DNA from: Pseudoips prasinana
Lineage: Eukaryota; Arthropoda; Insecta; Lepidoptera; Nolidae
Length of the DNA stretch: 64,000 bases
Reading direction: 5' to 3'
NCBI GenBank assembly: GCA_951640165.1
Contig: OX621234.1
Location: 32,678,549-32,742,548 of the forward strand
The position numbers and the translations under genes are program-made. The notes under the pieces were generated by a model. The model was not told where the DNA came from. It saw only the letters and a list, made by a program, of their open reading frames with translations, and did no database searches. How positions within the stretch are numbered: position 1 is the first letter of the stretch; each line of letters begins with the position of its first letter. Shown here piece after piece: positions 32,101-41,574 of the stretch.

Positions 32101-34304
32101 ATCCTGAAAATAGTTTGTTCAGAATCGTTTACTGAATCGATTTATATCATTTTTAATATAGGAATTTTTTATTCCAAAAATAATTAAATTTTCATGTGGG
32201 CAGCTGCCTCGTTAGCCTAAAGGTTTAATAATACTAATAATTAATTTAAGTTTCAATAGTATGAGATTAAAATTACAAGTAACCAAAGCCTCCTTTTAAG
32301 CATATAAAGCCTGAGTTAGGATCTCCTAATCATCGCAAGTATAGTGGAATCCGAAGTCGGCCCTCAAAGTGTTATTGAAATACTTACTCAGTAACAGTCC
32401 GGCGTAAGGGAGTAGCAGCGTAAGGAAGTGGCGACGTTATACCCCATGCCTCAGAGAAAACGCAAAGCTATCAGTCCTGTCGGATCAAGCTTATCGACAC
32501 ATGGGAGTGATGAAATTTCAAGCTCACCTGCGTTTGTCGCGCACAGATAGCTAGTGTCCGTAGAGGTTGGCGACCATAATAATAAACGATCATGAAGACA
32601 ATATTATTATACCTACCCCATATCTTGTCACACCTATTTTGTTTTCAGTTCACACCAAGCGGTTTCGTACACTTCTTTGTTTAAACATTTTTAACGCCTT
32701 TTAAAAATTGACAGAAAGGTACACTTTTCTATCCATTTGGAAAGGACACCCTTTAGGCGTGAAGGTGATTAAAGGATTTTAGTATAATAAACTCAAATGC
32801 TCTAGATACATAAAATTGTTAATATTTGCAAAGCGCCGCGGCGGCGCCGCAGAATGCATTGAGGCGTAAAATGGTTCGCGACTTGCTTCATTAAGTCAGC
32901 TCCACTTGTCGAAACAGATAACAAGTGACGATGTGTCGTAGGAGGGCGAGAGAAAAAGCTTAATTTTATCTGATAATATAATAATTTGTTTGCGTTTATT
33001 TTTTAACCGTTTTGTTGATTTGAAATGATTACTATAAAGTTATGACGTATATAAAATATATATTTTCTAAATTTGCGTGATTACATACCGAAGGCAGTGG
33101 AAAGATGGCAACAGTAAAATTCTTTGAGATAAAGATATTTACTACTAACCAACTAAAGGAACCAGAAGTACACAATCAACATTAATATGTCCTGTCACTG
33201 TTAGTTTTGTTTGCAGTATCAAGAAATCTACCTACCCACATTCCTGCTGCCATTTTAGTATACCAGAAGCAAAATCAAAAGACAACCGCTATAGTACAAT
33301 CAGGAACATCAACAAGTTGCAAGCTTACCAGTTTAGTAACGATCGTTTCTCGGAAATGCACTTTGGAACTCCATGATCTTACCTTACACCCTTAATCTTT
33401 TAGTTTAACACCAGGCGCCTGGAAGATCCTTTTTGGCTTCTCATTGACATTCCAATTTTGCAGCTACACGCGTCTCGTATCGTCGTTTAGTTTTAAGAGG
33501 AAACCCACACCAAAACTATAAATTTCTCCTGGACATGATATTCCCAGGCATTATATAACGTGGATTTGTTCAAAGTTTATAGTTAACATTCTGCCTGTCA
33601 TTCAGATACCCTCAAATTAGACTGTGAGGAAGCACATACCAACTTTCAGTTAAATAGATCCCGTCGGACGCTTAATTTGCTGACTAACGTATTACGCTAG
33701 CCTAAATGTACACTATGGGCCTTGTCAGGCGGCTCAAGGTCACCCAAACAGGAATGGAAAGGGCTATGCTTGGAGTTTCCCTGCGAGATCGAATCAGAAA
33801 TGCTGAGATCCGCAGGCGAACCAAAGTAGCCGGCATAGCCCAAAGAATTGCCAAACTGAAGTGGCAGTGGGCAGGGCACACAGCTCGTAGAACTAACGGC
33901 CGATGGGGCAGAAAGGTTCCCGAGTGGCGACCACGAACCGGAAGACGCAGCGTGGGCAGGCCTCCTACACGGTGGACCGACGATCTTGTGCGGGTCGCGG
34001 GAAGCCGCTGGATGCGGGCAGCGCAGGACCGGCTATTGTGGAGATCCTTTGGGGAGGCCTTTGGCCAGCAATGGATGTCTTTCGGCTGATATGATGAAGA
34101 TGATGATGAAATTTACAAATAGTTACTTACACGTTATGTGAACTTACCTAAACATTTGACAATATCCTGACAGTTCTTGACCAGTTCATGATGTGGTGGC
34201 AAATAATTCGGCTGTTCATTCATGAGTTGGATATACTGCTCTAGAGCTATTAAATCCGGCTGATTATGGTTGTCATGAACCAGCTCATGTTTTTTTACAG
34301 CCAT
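19998..34304 (-). CDS. USP35/38: USP35/USP38-like ubiquitin-specific protease, 5' half
   Basis: Six coding exons on the minus strand: 34304-34148, 30528-30376, 29356-29133, 25122-24964, 21565-21395 and 20185-19998. All have GT-AG borders and compatible phases (1,1,0,0,0,2), giving about 350 residues. The family removes ubiquitin from substrates by cysteine protease chemistry. Residues 1-288 form a helical, ARM-like N-terminal region. Several exons align by eye with human USP38, for example WVMAFIKALE and ILIEVSVDNLGRLFLAL. Exon 6 holds the catalytic Cys box LNLGNTCYMNSVMQALL, with Cys337 and oxyanion Asn332. The QQDSSEFL region and His box are not found; the gene must continue left across an intron of up to 20 kb or be truncated. 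An extra exon between exons 1 and 2 cannot be excluded. Confidence 0.85.
20190..21390. other. USP intron 5
   Basis: A small GC-rich island at 20470-20610 with open frames on both strands has no recognisable domain. It is probably a transposon scrap. The rest is AT-rich. Confidence 0.5.
21395..21565 (-). CDS. USP35/38: USP exon 5: helical N-terminal region
   Basis: 57 codons, phase 0 on both sides; acceptor GTTAACAG, donor GTATGT. Encodes THVGRVLTYLASESGN and a following amphipathic helix pair. This corresponds to the helical repeats just before the catalytic domain in USP38. Confidence 0.88.
22330..22800 (+). repeat. Diverged Helitron-associated repeat in USP intron 4
   Basis: Contains AAATTCCACTCCTAAAGGTG and later CCCTTAAGTGTGAATATGGGATG, diverged versions of the module repeated at 11640-11950. 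Boundaries are uncertain. Confidence 0.4.
24468..24777. repeat. 154-bp tandem duplication in USP intron 4
   Basis: Units 24468-24621 and 24622-24777 are more than 90% identical by eye, sharing ACACACACATTTTCCCAATA and TTAATTGGCAACAAAGTT. It ends about 190 bp downstream, in transcript direction, of exon 4. Confidence 0.9.
24964..25122 (-). CDS. USP35/38: USP exon 4: helical N-terminal region
   Basis: 53 codons, phase 0 on both sides; acceptor TTTTTCAG, donor GTATGT. The protein reads ENERFDILIEVS, LGRLFLALENPIVLRQSM and HVLASLRQSTEAFDR. The last block parallels LLSFQHSPEAF of human USP38, which supports the family call. Confidence 0.92.
25130..26635. other. USP intron 3, left part
   Basis: AT-rich. 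Holds a 12-bp hairpin at 25362-25400; otherwise nothing recognised. Confidence 0.5.
26709..27380 (+). pseudogene. LINE endonuclease domain remnant
   Basis: Two frames of an AP-type endonuclease: 26709-26940 (SWL region, GGGVAIYL) and about 26940-27380 in the next frame (EYLLIEVEL, AGVYYCHS, IIMGDLNTS). A frameshift near 26940 joins them. Confidence 0.75.
27410..28540 (+). pseudogene. LINE reverse transcriptase remnant
   Basis: Open blocks 27567-27941 and 28049-28279 plus the flanking disrupted sequence. Motifs: GVPQSGVLPPSLFAIF (motif B, mutated) and YHLYADSLQIY (motif C with YADS in place of YADD, so the second catalytic Asp is lost), then ILDYADISYLDLTEAPLDKLE. Comparison with 1975-2769 and 4190-4834 shows scattered substitutions and small indels. 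Confidence 0.85.
28745..29125. other. No recognised feature
   Basis: Part of USP intron 3. A short GC-richer piece (28760-28880) lacks recognisable similarity. Confidence 0.4.
29133..29356 (-). CDS. USP35/38: USP exon 3: helical N-terminal region
   Basis: 224 nt, phase 1 in, phase 0 out; acceptor GTATACAG, donor GTTAAT (a weaker donor than its neighbours). Encodes SDACPATSVVLIVL, SAARWLVQQEDNG and a WLYEWHATPALGDWVMAFIKAL segment, parallel to the WLSWPLAQHVDTWVIALLKG region of human USP38. Confidence 0.92.
29567..29995. other. Moderately GC-rich block in USP intron 2
   Basis: Overlapping open frames on both strands with no recognisable domain. Even base composition and absence of splice sites argue for an unidentified transposon fragment. 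Confidence 0.3.
30376..30528 (-). CDS. USP35/38: USP exon 2: helical N-terminal region
   Basis: 153 nt, phase 1 on both sides; acceptor CTATTTCAG, donor GTAAGT. Encodes APGNEEQLWTLLQSVEEF, RMVNTVHRSLRHEIM and ILDKFYTYISD: amphipathic helices like the N-terminal repeats of the family. Confidence 0.88.
30550..33690. other. USP intron 1, central part
   Basis: Mostly AT-rich. GC-richer scraps occur at 32395-32560 and 32830-32850 (a GCGCCGCGGCGGCGCCGC core). No exon with matching phase was recognised, but a small one could be missed. Confidence 0.4.
33697..34112 (+). mobile_element. RTE-like LINE, 3' end
   Basis: The last 127 codons of an RTE-type ORF2 (33706-34089): GVSLRDRIRNAEIRRRTKV, WAGHTARRTNGRWG, GRPPTRWTDDLVRVAG and QQWMSFG before the stop. 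It ends at once in a TGATGA-type repeat (34088-34112), typical of RTE elements with very short 3' UTRs. It is 5'-truncated and lies antisense in USP intron 1, about 35 bp from the exon 1 donor. Confidence 0.85.
34148..34304 (-). CDS. USP35/38: USP exon 1 with start codon
   Basis: ATG at 34304 and a donor GTAAGT after 34148 (phase 1). Encodes MAVKKHELVHDNHNQPDLI and LMNEQPNYLPPHHELVKN. Seven bases upstream of the ATG is a good acceptor (TTCTTTTATAG, ending 34312), so a non-coding first exon is expected further right. Confidence 0.85.
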
Positions 34305-34319
34305 CGTGCTCCTATAAAA

Positions 34320-35360
34320 GAAAATTTTATATAAGCGCGGCTGACATTTACTTTCAACTCATAATAGTCGTTGCTGTACCTACATATTAGGGATCACACC
34401 ACCTTATATTAGGGATACATCGTTTAATTAATGCTGGGTTAATCAAAAGTGAAAATTAAGTTATATTGTACCTAATTTACATATTTGCCTTGGTAAACAC
34501 ATGGTATACTGCTGCACGTCACTTATTAATATTATACACAAAACTCAATATCAAAGGTTAAATGAAATTTAAAATTATAATTATAATTCTACACAATAAA
34601 TAAAATTCAATAAATACAATTTTGGTTCTATTCAGCTTGATTAAGAACAAGAGTCGCGTCGTTATAATTCAAAAAAATAATTTATATTTATCATCATATG
34701 GCAATTCTATCAAGCCGATGGGAATTTTATTGTAAAAGCGTACACCTAGCGCACAAAAATACCGTGCATCTTGTGTACGGGGTGAGAATTTGAACTCAGT
34801 TTTTTTTTATTGCGTGTGTTCCCTTGGCTCACATCACTTCTCTATCCAAACAAGTGCAAGCTTTTTCATACTTTGAGTATATTTGCATAAATTTATTGTG
34901 AGGTCCAAGCGCCCAGACATTACCCGAACTACTCTCATCTAGAGGATAAATATACTTTGTATATCAGCTGCTTTACCCCACAATCTAAAGTAATAAATTT
35001 AACATTTTTTTATCTTGTTAGAATTAATAATAATAATATGGTGGGAGATTATTCACACACAGCCATTTGATCCCAAACTAAGCAGACCTTGTATACTACA
35101 TAGGTATACTATGTACTTATCTTTTATAAATACTTACTTACAAAGATAATCACGCACAGGCTTTTTTTTATTAATCGGGACTACCCTCTCTCTTACCCTG
35201 CACTGCAACTCCTGTAAGCCAGGACCAACAGTGGCACACAATGAAATGACACTGAGCGGTGAAGCACAGGCATGTCCCGGGGAATCGCTGTCTTGGATCC
35301 CGCAACGAATTTAATCAGACAGAAAAAAGGAGGAGTTAGAAAATGAATAGTTCAACTTCA
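34320..35360. other. No recognised gene
   Basis: Probable intron between the 5' UTR exon and exon 1 of the USP gene. A GC-richer piece at 35160-35340 is of unknown origin. Confidence 0.4.
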
Positions 35361-35362
35361 CT

Positions 35363-35445
35363 CCAGAGCAAAGCGGGAGACATAATGATGTATGAGAGGC
35401 TATAGCCTCATAAAACCAGAGAATTGCAACGAGAGGAGTCAGCTG
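35363..35445 (+). repeat. Dispersed repeat, copy of 5461-5545
   Basis: Shares CAAAGCGGGAGACATAATGA and GAGGCTATAGCCTCATAAAA with the reverse strand of 5461-5545. Confidence 0.6.
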
Positions 35446-35514
35446 CAACAGCACCGAGGATCAATTTAAGGTTCCCAAGTGAGCATATTAAAAATTTGTT
35501 TTCTATTGCACTAT

Positions 35515-35660
35515 ATTGTTAATTTGTTATTGTGAGATCGAGGATATAAAATTCTTGATTTTAAAAGCAAAAATAAGTAAAGGTTGTTTAAATTAGGTAT
35601 ATACGTATTATAACAATAATATACTATTATTTAAAATAAAAAGATAATTTAGCGCCTAAG
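35515..35660 (+). repeat. Dispersed repeat, copy 1
   Basis: About 145 bp that recurs at 38096-38240, with shared GTTATTGTGAGATCGAGGAT, ACGTATTATAACAATAAT and AAAGATAATTTAGCGCCTAA; roughly 90% identity by eye. Confidence 0.8.
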
Positions 35661-35918
35661 AAAAGTCAACAATTTAAGGAGATGCGTCAAAGGTCACCAG
35701 TTGTTTTTACCCTGCTTGCTAATATTTTAAATACACGGAATATGTCATAGGGAATGATAAATTCAAATTTAAATAACAACACTTCCGAACACTTAATACA
35801 AATATTCTTTTTACCTCCATAGGTGAGGAATGTAGGGTTTCAGTTGGGGGAATATCAGCAATTACCACTATTATTATTAAATAATTGGACAAACTTTAAC
35901 ATCATTTTTAAACTTACC

Positions 35919-36060
35919 TTCCTAAATTATTTCAAATTTGCTTTCCCGCTGAGCAGCGTTTCTTTTCCTTAAGGAGTCAGTACACATATCAAATTTGAAA
36001 GGGATCGTGACCGTGTCGCCTTCGCCTCGCCGTCAAATAGGCGTCAACCTAACGTACAGT
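35919..36060 (-). promoter_or_regulatory. Probable 5' UTR exon and promoter region of the USP gene
   Basis: On the minus strand a strong donor (GAAG followed by GTAAGTTT, exon end 35918/35919) closes a GC-richer stretch with GGCGAGGCGAAGGCGACACG. The coding exon at 34311 has a matching acceptor just before the ATG. This fits a non-coding first exon. The transcription start and right border are not determined. Confidence 0.4.
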
Positions 36061-36210
36061 GGGAAAAGGATCTTTATGAACGTGATTGACATTTGAGGGA
36101 GGGCGACACTATGATGGTAAGGGTTGCTTTTAATAAAATTTCCCTAATATTATGGGAAAATTGAACAATGGCAATTTACTTTATCCATTGTATTTTGTAT
36201 CAATTTCAAA

Positions 36211-36470
36211 ACGGGCCTCTTGGCGTGGTTGGCTAATGCTCGGTTTTCACGCCGGAGGTCGTGGGTTCGATTCCCACCCAGGACAGATATTTGTGTGCAT
36301 GAGTATGTCTGTTTGTCGTGAGTCTGGGTGTAATTATTTATATAAGTATGTATGTATTTGTAAAAGAAAAGTATTATATGTAGTATATCTGTTATCTGGT
36401 TTCCATAGAACAAGCTCAGCTTAGTTTTGGAGCAGATGATCTTGTGTAAATAATGTCCCAGGATATTATT
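36211..36470 (+). mobile_element. tRNA-headed SINE (type A), near full length
   Basis: tRNA-like head with TTGGCGTGGTTGGCTAATGC (A box) and GTGGGTTCGATTCCCACC (B box). The body has GAGTCTGGGTGTAATTATT, TATATGTAGTATATC and TTTCCATAGAACAAGCT, and ends AATGTCCCAGGATATTATT. Confidence 0.9.
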
Positions 36471-36715
36471 ATTGAAGTTATACTTCTTTTGGCGCGATGG
36501 AGAAAAATGATGAGAGTGAATTTTTACGATGCGCGCGCACACCGACAGCAAAAAATTTAACAGCATGAAGTTAGTTCTAGGTGGTATGAAAATGTATGAG
36601 AGTGATTTTTTACGATGCGCGCGCATCGTAAAAATAACAGCATGACGTTAGTTCTAGGAGGTATGAAAATTGATAACTATGTTCAAGTTGTATATTAAGA
36701 AGTATAACTTCTAAC
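36471..36715. mobile_element. MITE with AGTTATACTTCTT termini and an internal duplication
   Basis: Inverted termini GAAGTTATACTTCTT (36471) and AAGAAGTATAACTTC (ending about 36713). The interior holds two copies of a block of about 90 bp starting GAGAGTGAATTTTTACGATG (about 36514 and 36598), each with TTACGATGCGCGCGCA and GTTAGTTCTAGGTGGTATGA-like sequence. Directly attached to the SINE at 36211-36470. Confidence 0.7.
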
Positions 36716-36759
36716 GCGTGTACATAAGTACACACAAGTTTGTTTTTTATATAACCTTG

Positions 36760-37000
36760 ACGGGCCAGTTGGGTTAGTTGGTTTTTTTATTACCCATATA
36801 CTCATTATATATATACCCACTCAGTACAGAATATATTTGTCTGCATTAACATGTCTGTTTGTCCCGTATCTGGGAGTTTATCTATTTAAGTATGTATTTA
36901 CTAAATTAGTATATGTAGTATATCAGCTATCTGATTTCCATAGTACAGGCTTTACTTAGTTTAGGATCTGTGAGGCTGTGTGTGAATAATGTCCCAGGAA
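36760..37000 (+). mobile_element. tRNA-headed SINE (type A), diverged
   Basis: GGGCCAGTTGGGTTAGTTGG head remnant, with the B box lost to AT-rich sequence. The body is recognisable (TATATGTAGTATATCAGCTA, TTTCCATAGTACAGGCTTTA, AATGTCCCAGGAATAT). Confidence 0.75.
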
Positions 37001-37004
37001 TATC

Positions 37005-38090
37005 GAACTCTAAAAGTTAATTGAGTACCCCATATATTATCGATTTATTATTATAAATAATTTGATAGCACTCTGGAAGAAAACAGTCATTTTTATCTTT
37101 ATAAATAAATTTATTTCTAAATTAATATTTCATTCACATTACTTAATACTACATGAATGTAAAAAATCTGTGGAAAAATTAATAAAGGAGTGCGACCTCA
37201 AAAATCAAGCATGGTAACATTTACCTATCGCGACGGCAACGCGCTCGTTAACTTTTCAAATGAAATTATAGGGCCTCCACTGTGGTTTTCTTTCATGAAC
37301 AACTCCTTAATCTTTAGGATTTCTATCTATTTCCCTGACCACACTGTTTACCATTTTTGGCACATTGCTAGTGATTTAAACCAAATAATACAATAATAAA
37401 CGTAGGAACAACAGTCAGCAAAGCAAGCTGTGGCAGAACTGTCAAAGAGACACTTTACAACATGGCGGTGTTAGTTCCACATTCAGCCACGTTCTTAAAG
37501 ATCCTTGTCGCACTATCAGTACATAACCGAAGCGAATCAGCAACTCCGATACATTGACTCTGCCACAGCATAAAAAATATAGACATTACGGAAACTATTC
37601 ACACTCAAACAAACATACGCATTGACAACACCTCTAAGCAGTTGTCACTTTGCTGCAATAGTGAGTGCCGCGTCAAGACGAATGGTCACGTATAGAGATG
37701 GGCAATGTTTAAATTCCGGGCGGGCAAAAAGGGAAAAAACGCGGCTTTTAGGGGCATATTTTTATTCCCAATAAATTCCCAAATACCTACAGGGTAAAAA
37801 TAAAATTGTGACTATTTTCAAAATGTTATATGTATAATACCGACTATTGATCTAATTACGATAGGTAGGTAGTCTTTATAACAATTATTGTTTAAGATCA
37901 TGTTTAAAATGTTTGATAGCAACTAATAATATTTAGAGTTACAATAATGTGACATACAATGTTAATCTATTTTTACTCTAAATATGAACTTATACCACTT
38001 ATAAATATGAACAATTTATGCGCTAATACAAAGTTATAAAATATATCTTAATAAGTGATTGATGGTAATAATCATCACAATTTGTTTATT
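37005..38090. other. No recognised gene
   Basis: A 68-codon open frame at 37190-37396 and a GC-richer piece at 37400-37690 have no recognised family. Confidence 0.35.
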
Positions 38091-38095
38091 GTTGT

Positions 38096-38240
38096 TATTT
38101 TGTTATTGTGAGATCGAGGATATAAAAAATTCTTCATTTTAAAAGCAGAAATAAGTAAATGTTGTTAAAAGTAGGTAGATACGTATTATAACAATAATGT
38201 ACCATGATTTAAAAATAAAAAGATAATTTAGCGCCTAAGG
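38096..38240 (+). repeat. Dispersed repeat, copy 2
   Basis: Direct-orientation copy of 35515-35660, 2.6 kb away. Confidence 0.8.
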
Positions 38241-38369
38241 AACATTATTACACACATTTTCATGATGCTTCTCTTTGTATAAGGGGCTATGAATCTCGGT
38301 GGAGATTACGCCAGCAATATTTATTTTTCAGATTTACTCCAAAATGTTATTACTTTTATCTGGGTCTCA

Positions 38370-38845
38370 ATATACACACGTCTTGACCGCTGGCATGAAA
38401 GACGATGAGGATATAGAGCGTGAGCGAAGGGCGCTGTCGGTTAGGGCAAATATGATAGCTCGCAGATTTGCACGTTGTTCACCGAGTGTTAAAAAATCTC
38501 TGTTTCTTGCATACTGCACTTCGTTTAACACGTGCAGTCTGTGGGCTCATTCGGGGTTCGAGGGTTCGTCTCTTCAGAAATCGTACAGCGCCCTTCGCAT
38601 ACAATATAATAATGCGTTCACGATATTGATGGGGTTGCCCGCTTTTTTAGTGCATCAGGGATGTTTGCGGAAGCTCGAGACGATTGTTTTTATACAACTA
38701 TGAGAAAACGATGCGCTTTCCTGGTGCGCTGCGTACGGGTCAGCCCCCTCATTATCATGAGCTGTGTGGCCAGCAGACTCGATTGTCTTTATGTGAGTCG
38801 CTGCTGCAAGCTGTCCACCTCAGTGTTAGGAGATTGGCAGTGATT
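38370..38845 (+). pseudogene. LINE reverse transcriptase C-terminal fragment
   Basis: Encodes LTAGMKDDEDIERERRALS, RANMIARRFARCSPSVKKSL and SYSALRIQYNNAFTILMGLP, then in shifted frames FAEARDDCFYTTMRKRCA and a terminal CR-rich stretch. This is the post-catalytic part of a non-LTR reverse transcriptase; the clade cannot be fixed. It ends before the GT microsatellite. Confidence 0.75.
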
Positions 38846-38846
38846 G

Positions 38847-38869
38847 TGTGTGTGTGTGTGTGTGTGTGT
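38847..38869. repeat. (GT)n microsatellite
   Basis: About 11 GT units. Confidence 0.9.
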
Positions 38870-38976
38870 TGTTATATGAATACTAATATAGGTGTAAGAA
38901 TTATTGTTACTAACAAATGTGAGTCATGTTACTTGAAATAAAAAAATATTGCTTACTTTGATGACATGGTAGAGTG

Positions 38977-39945
38977 TAGTTTTTTTTTTATGAGGATAGG
39001 GGAATGCCTACGCATGATACCCGCAACAAGTGTCTGTGGGTGGGTATTTCGGACTCTCACCGACTAAACCTAAACTGCCGTGGACTACTCGTGGCGCTTG
39101 ATGGGGGGAGCCCTGGGAACGCGAGTATGCTGCTCCGTTGCCTCCATTTTGCGCTATGCCCCGAGGGGAGTTGGTGTATCTGCTACCGCCGCCATCCCGA
39201 CGCCTCCTCCGTCTACGAGCGGGATCGGCTCGTTCCCGATCCCACTTGGAGCCCTCGTTCTGAAGCATCACTGCTTCACAGGACGTCCCGTTTGGTGGAG
39301 TCACCCGCCAGTATGGCGTGGGGACAGATCCTTTCGCGACCAGGACCTGCCTCTCGGCCTGCAAAACTAGGCACTCGGCGAGTGTGTGCTGGGCGGAGAC
39401 TAGGTCGCTCCTAAAATGGTGACAGTGTGTCGTCTCTTTTCGGCTATCCGGAACAGATACTCACCGAAACACTCGTGACCCGTGAGTATCTGTGTCAGTC
39501 TGTAGGTGACGTTCCCGCCCTTCCTTCCCAGCCAGGCCTCGAGGTGAGGCAGGATAACACCGACGGCACGTTGGCGCGCGTTCAGGTGCAATCCAAGCCG
39601 CGAGCGCCACTGAGTGCGTAGGCGCCGGTGTGCATCCCGTCTACACTCAATGAGCATCTAGTCTGGCGCCCACCCGATCCCTTGGCGGCCGCGAATTTCG
39701 GTAAAAACCGCGGCGTCGACTGCCGCCAGAGGATCGAATAGCGGGAAGTGCATCAGGAGTGTCGCCACCTCAAAGGATACCGTACGGTATGCTCGTGCGA
39801 TCCGTATGGCCACCACACGCTGTAGGGTACTTAGAACAATTTTGAAACGGGAAGCCCCGATCAGGCGGTCAGACCAGACGGGCGGCCCGACCGTAAAGCG
39901 CCATGGATCGCACGACACCTCCGTAGTACTAATACTTTACGCCTA
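38977..39945 (-). mobile_element. R1-clade-like LINE, 3' end
   Basis: GC-rich insert in AT-rich surroundings. The minus strand encodes, across frameshifts, the C-terminal part of an R1-type ORF2: QRVVAIRIARAYRTVSFEVA (39658-39918), then RLTQILTGHECFGEYLFRIA (39400-39657), then a degraded zinc-knuckle end. The 3' UTR ends at CATGCGTAGGCATTCCCC plus ATCCTCAT and a poly(A) run (plus-strand T run at 38980-38990). 5'-truncated, non-functional. Confidence 0.8.
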
Positions 39946-40120
39946 AGAACATTCTTTATTATATTATCAATGTTTTAGGTTAATTTTACTCACTATCAGG
40001 ATCATATGATAGCTCTCCGACTTCGTAATCTGAGTGGAAAAGTCGTTTTTATCCTCTAGAGGTTAAAGTAAATTTGAATTTAGAACATCGTATGCACTAA
40101 GTTTGTGAATGCAAAATATC
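39946..40120. other. Short AT-rich spacer
   Basis: Nothing recognised. Confidence 0.4.
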
Positions 40121-40124
40121 ATTA

Positions 40125-41081
40125 TAGTTCCACAAACTTATCTGGCCCGGTGGCCAAAAGCAGAACCAATGACGCCAGTTTGAAATGTCAATCGGCCTGT
40201 TATTCCCTGACATTCCTGCCATTGATTGTTTGTTGCGCGTATTTATTTTTCTTTTTGCGGTTTTTAATTGTGAAAAATGCCGAAAGCTTTAAAAAGTGAT
40301 GCGAGGAACGTTATATTTCAAGTATTGAATTATATGAAAGAAGAAAAACGCCTTCAGGCACCAATTATACCCTTCAATAAGTTGTATGAATGCGTAGCTG
40401 CTGCAACAGGTTAGTGTTGTCAGCTTCTGAAAAAATACGAAATTCCCCCTTGCACTTTAAATTAAAATAGATATTTTAAAATATTCATTATTTATTTAAT
40501 TTATGCTATTTCCATTGTAGGTGACGGGGAGAGATTTGTAAGAAAACTTGTGAAAGAAAACGAGCAAGCAGATGTAAAAATTTATAGCAGATCAGAATAT
40601 TGGTAGATCGAATTCTGAAATGCCTACATTGATTGCAGAAGCTTTTGATAAAATAACAGTCAATGAATGGCAAAAGCATTGCGATCGTAAAATATTGAAA
40701 ATGAGTATCGAAAAAGGGATGGATACTTAGCGAGAGAACGACGACGTTTCATCATTCATTTAGGTACTGAAAGTGAAAGCAGTGATTACGATAATGATGA
40801 TGATGAAATGACTTCCGAATTAAATAATACCGGTGACATAATAATACCTGGAGTATCTCCGTTTGAGAATACTCAGCATACATTTTATGTAAATGATCAT
40901 AATTATCGTATAAAAATATAAAGATTAGTAATGACAGTATTCGTTTGCTTTTTAGTGAAGTAATATTTACGTTACAATGTGCATATTATTTTTACCCACT
41001 TTATTGCAAAAAATAGTTACTAGCAACACTAAATGCGATAACAGCGACGCTGCCAGCGGGCCAGATAAGTTTGTGGTACTG
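40125..41081 (+). mobile_element. Internally deleted TA-type DNA transposon
   Basis: Termini TAGTTCCACAAACTTATCTG (40125) and the inverse of CAGTACCACAAACTTATCTG (ending 41081) are inverted repeats of about 25 bp, flanked by TA at 40123-40124 and 41082-41083. This matches Tc1/mariner-type insertion. Inside are only the first and last parts of a transposase gene (see next entry), so the copy is a 957-bp deletion derivative. Confidence 0.85.
40277..40920 (+). pseudogene. Transposase ends without catalytic core
   Basis: ATG at 40277 opens MPKALKSDARNVIFQVLNYM. A GT-AG intron (donor GTTAGT near 40410, acceptor ATTGTAG near 40521) keeps the frame into GERFVRKLVKENEQADVK. This is a helix-turn-helix N-terminus of the kind found in lepidopteran Tc1/mariner-superfamily proteins. 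After a stop, a C-terminal block resumes: TFDKITVNEWQKHCD-like, RERRRFIIHLGTESESSDYD, and an acidic tail ending before 40920. The DDE core that should lie between is deleted. Confidence 0.65.
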
Positions 41082-41084
41082 TAA

Positions 41085-41570
41085 ACATATTTACTTCTAC
41101 CTCTATGGTGCCGAATTTATCATACAACTTTTTTAATTTATTAAAAACTAAGACTCGGAACTTCTTGGTGTACTTTATTTTAATTTGTTTGCTGTTCTAT
41201 TACACTCAAACTGTAGCAACGTTGCTTTAAGTTTTTATTAATTATACCTAAGTATTATTTGTTATAATTTAAAGATTGTCCTGTAATGCTTATCATAATA
41301 TAGTAATTAATACCTAAACTGAAATAAAAGTATTTATAATAAGATATTTTTTCGCGTTTAGTCATTTTCTCGAGTGCAAAGATTTTTCACCTTGTGCTCT
41401 TTGGATTTCCTCGCTAATGCTCAGGATTCTAATTTTAAAATCACTCGCTACGCTCGTGATTCAATATTAGAATCCTTCGCTTGCTCGGTTATCAAAATGG
41501 AGCACGCGGTAAAAAACAACTTTGCACTCTTGTATAACAAATAACTATTAATCAACAGTTCAGGCTAACT
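41085..41570. other. No recognised feature
   Basis: AT-rich; the segment 41350-41520 has some GC-richer sequence but no motif. Confidence 0.35.
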
Positions 41571-41574
41571 TACG

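Noticed and set aside
33706..34089. Host gene of 127 codons
   Set aside because: It is the C-terminal end of an RTE-type ORF2, with the typical QQW ending and repeat tail.
36150..36626. 158-codon minus-strand open frame
   Set aside because: Covers an antisense SINE plus a MITE; it has no domain and its boundaries follow the repeats.
39008..39918. Host genes in the GC-rich block
   Set aside because: The frames belong to an R1-like LINE with a poly(A) end and recognisable R1 C-terminal motifs.
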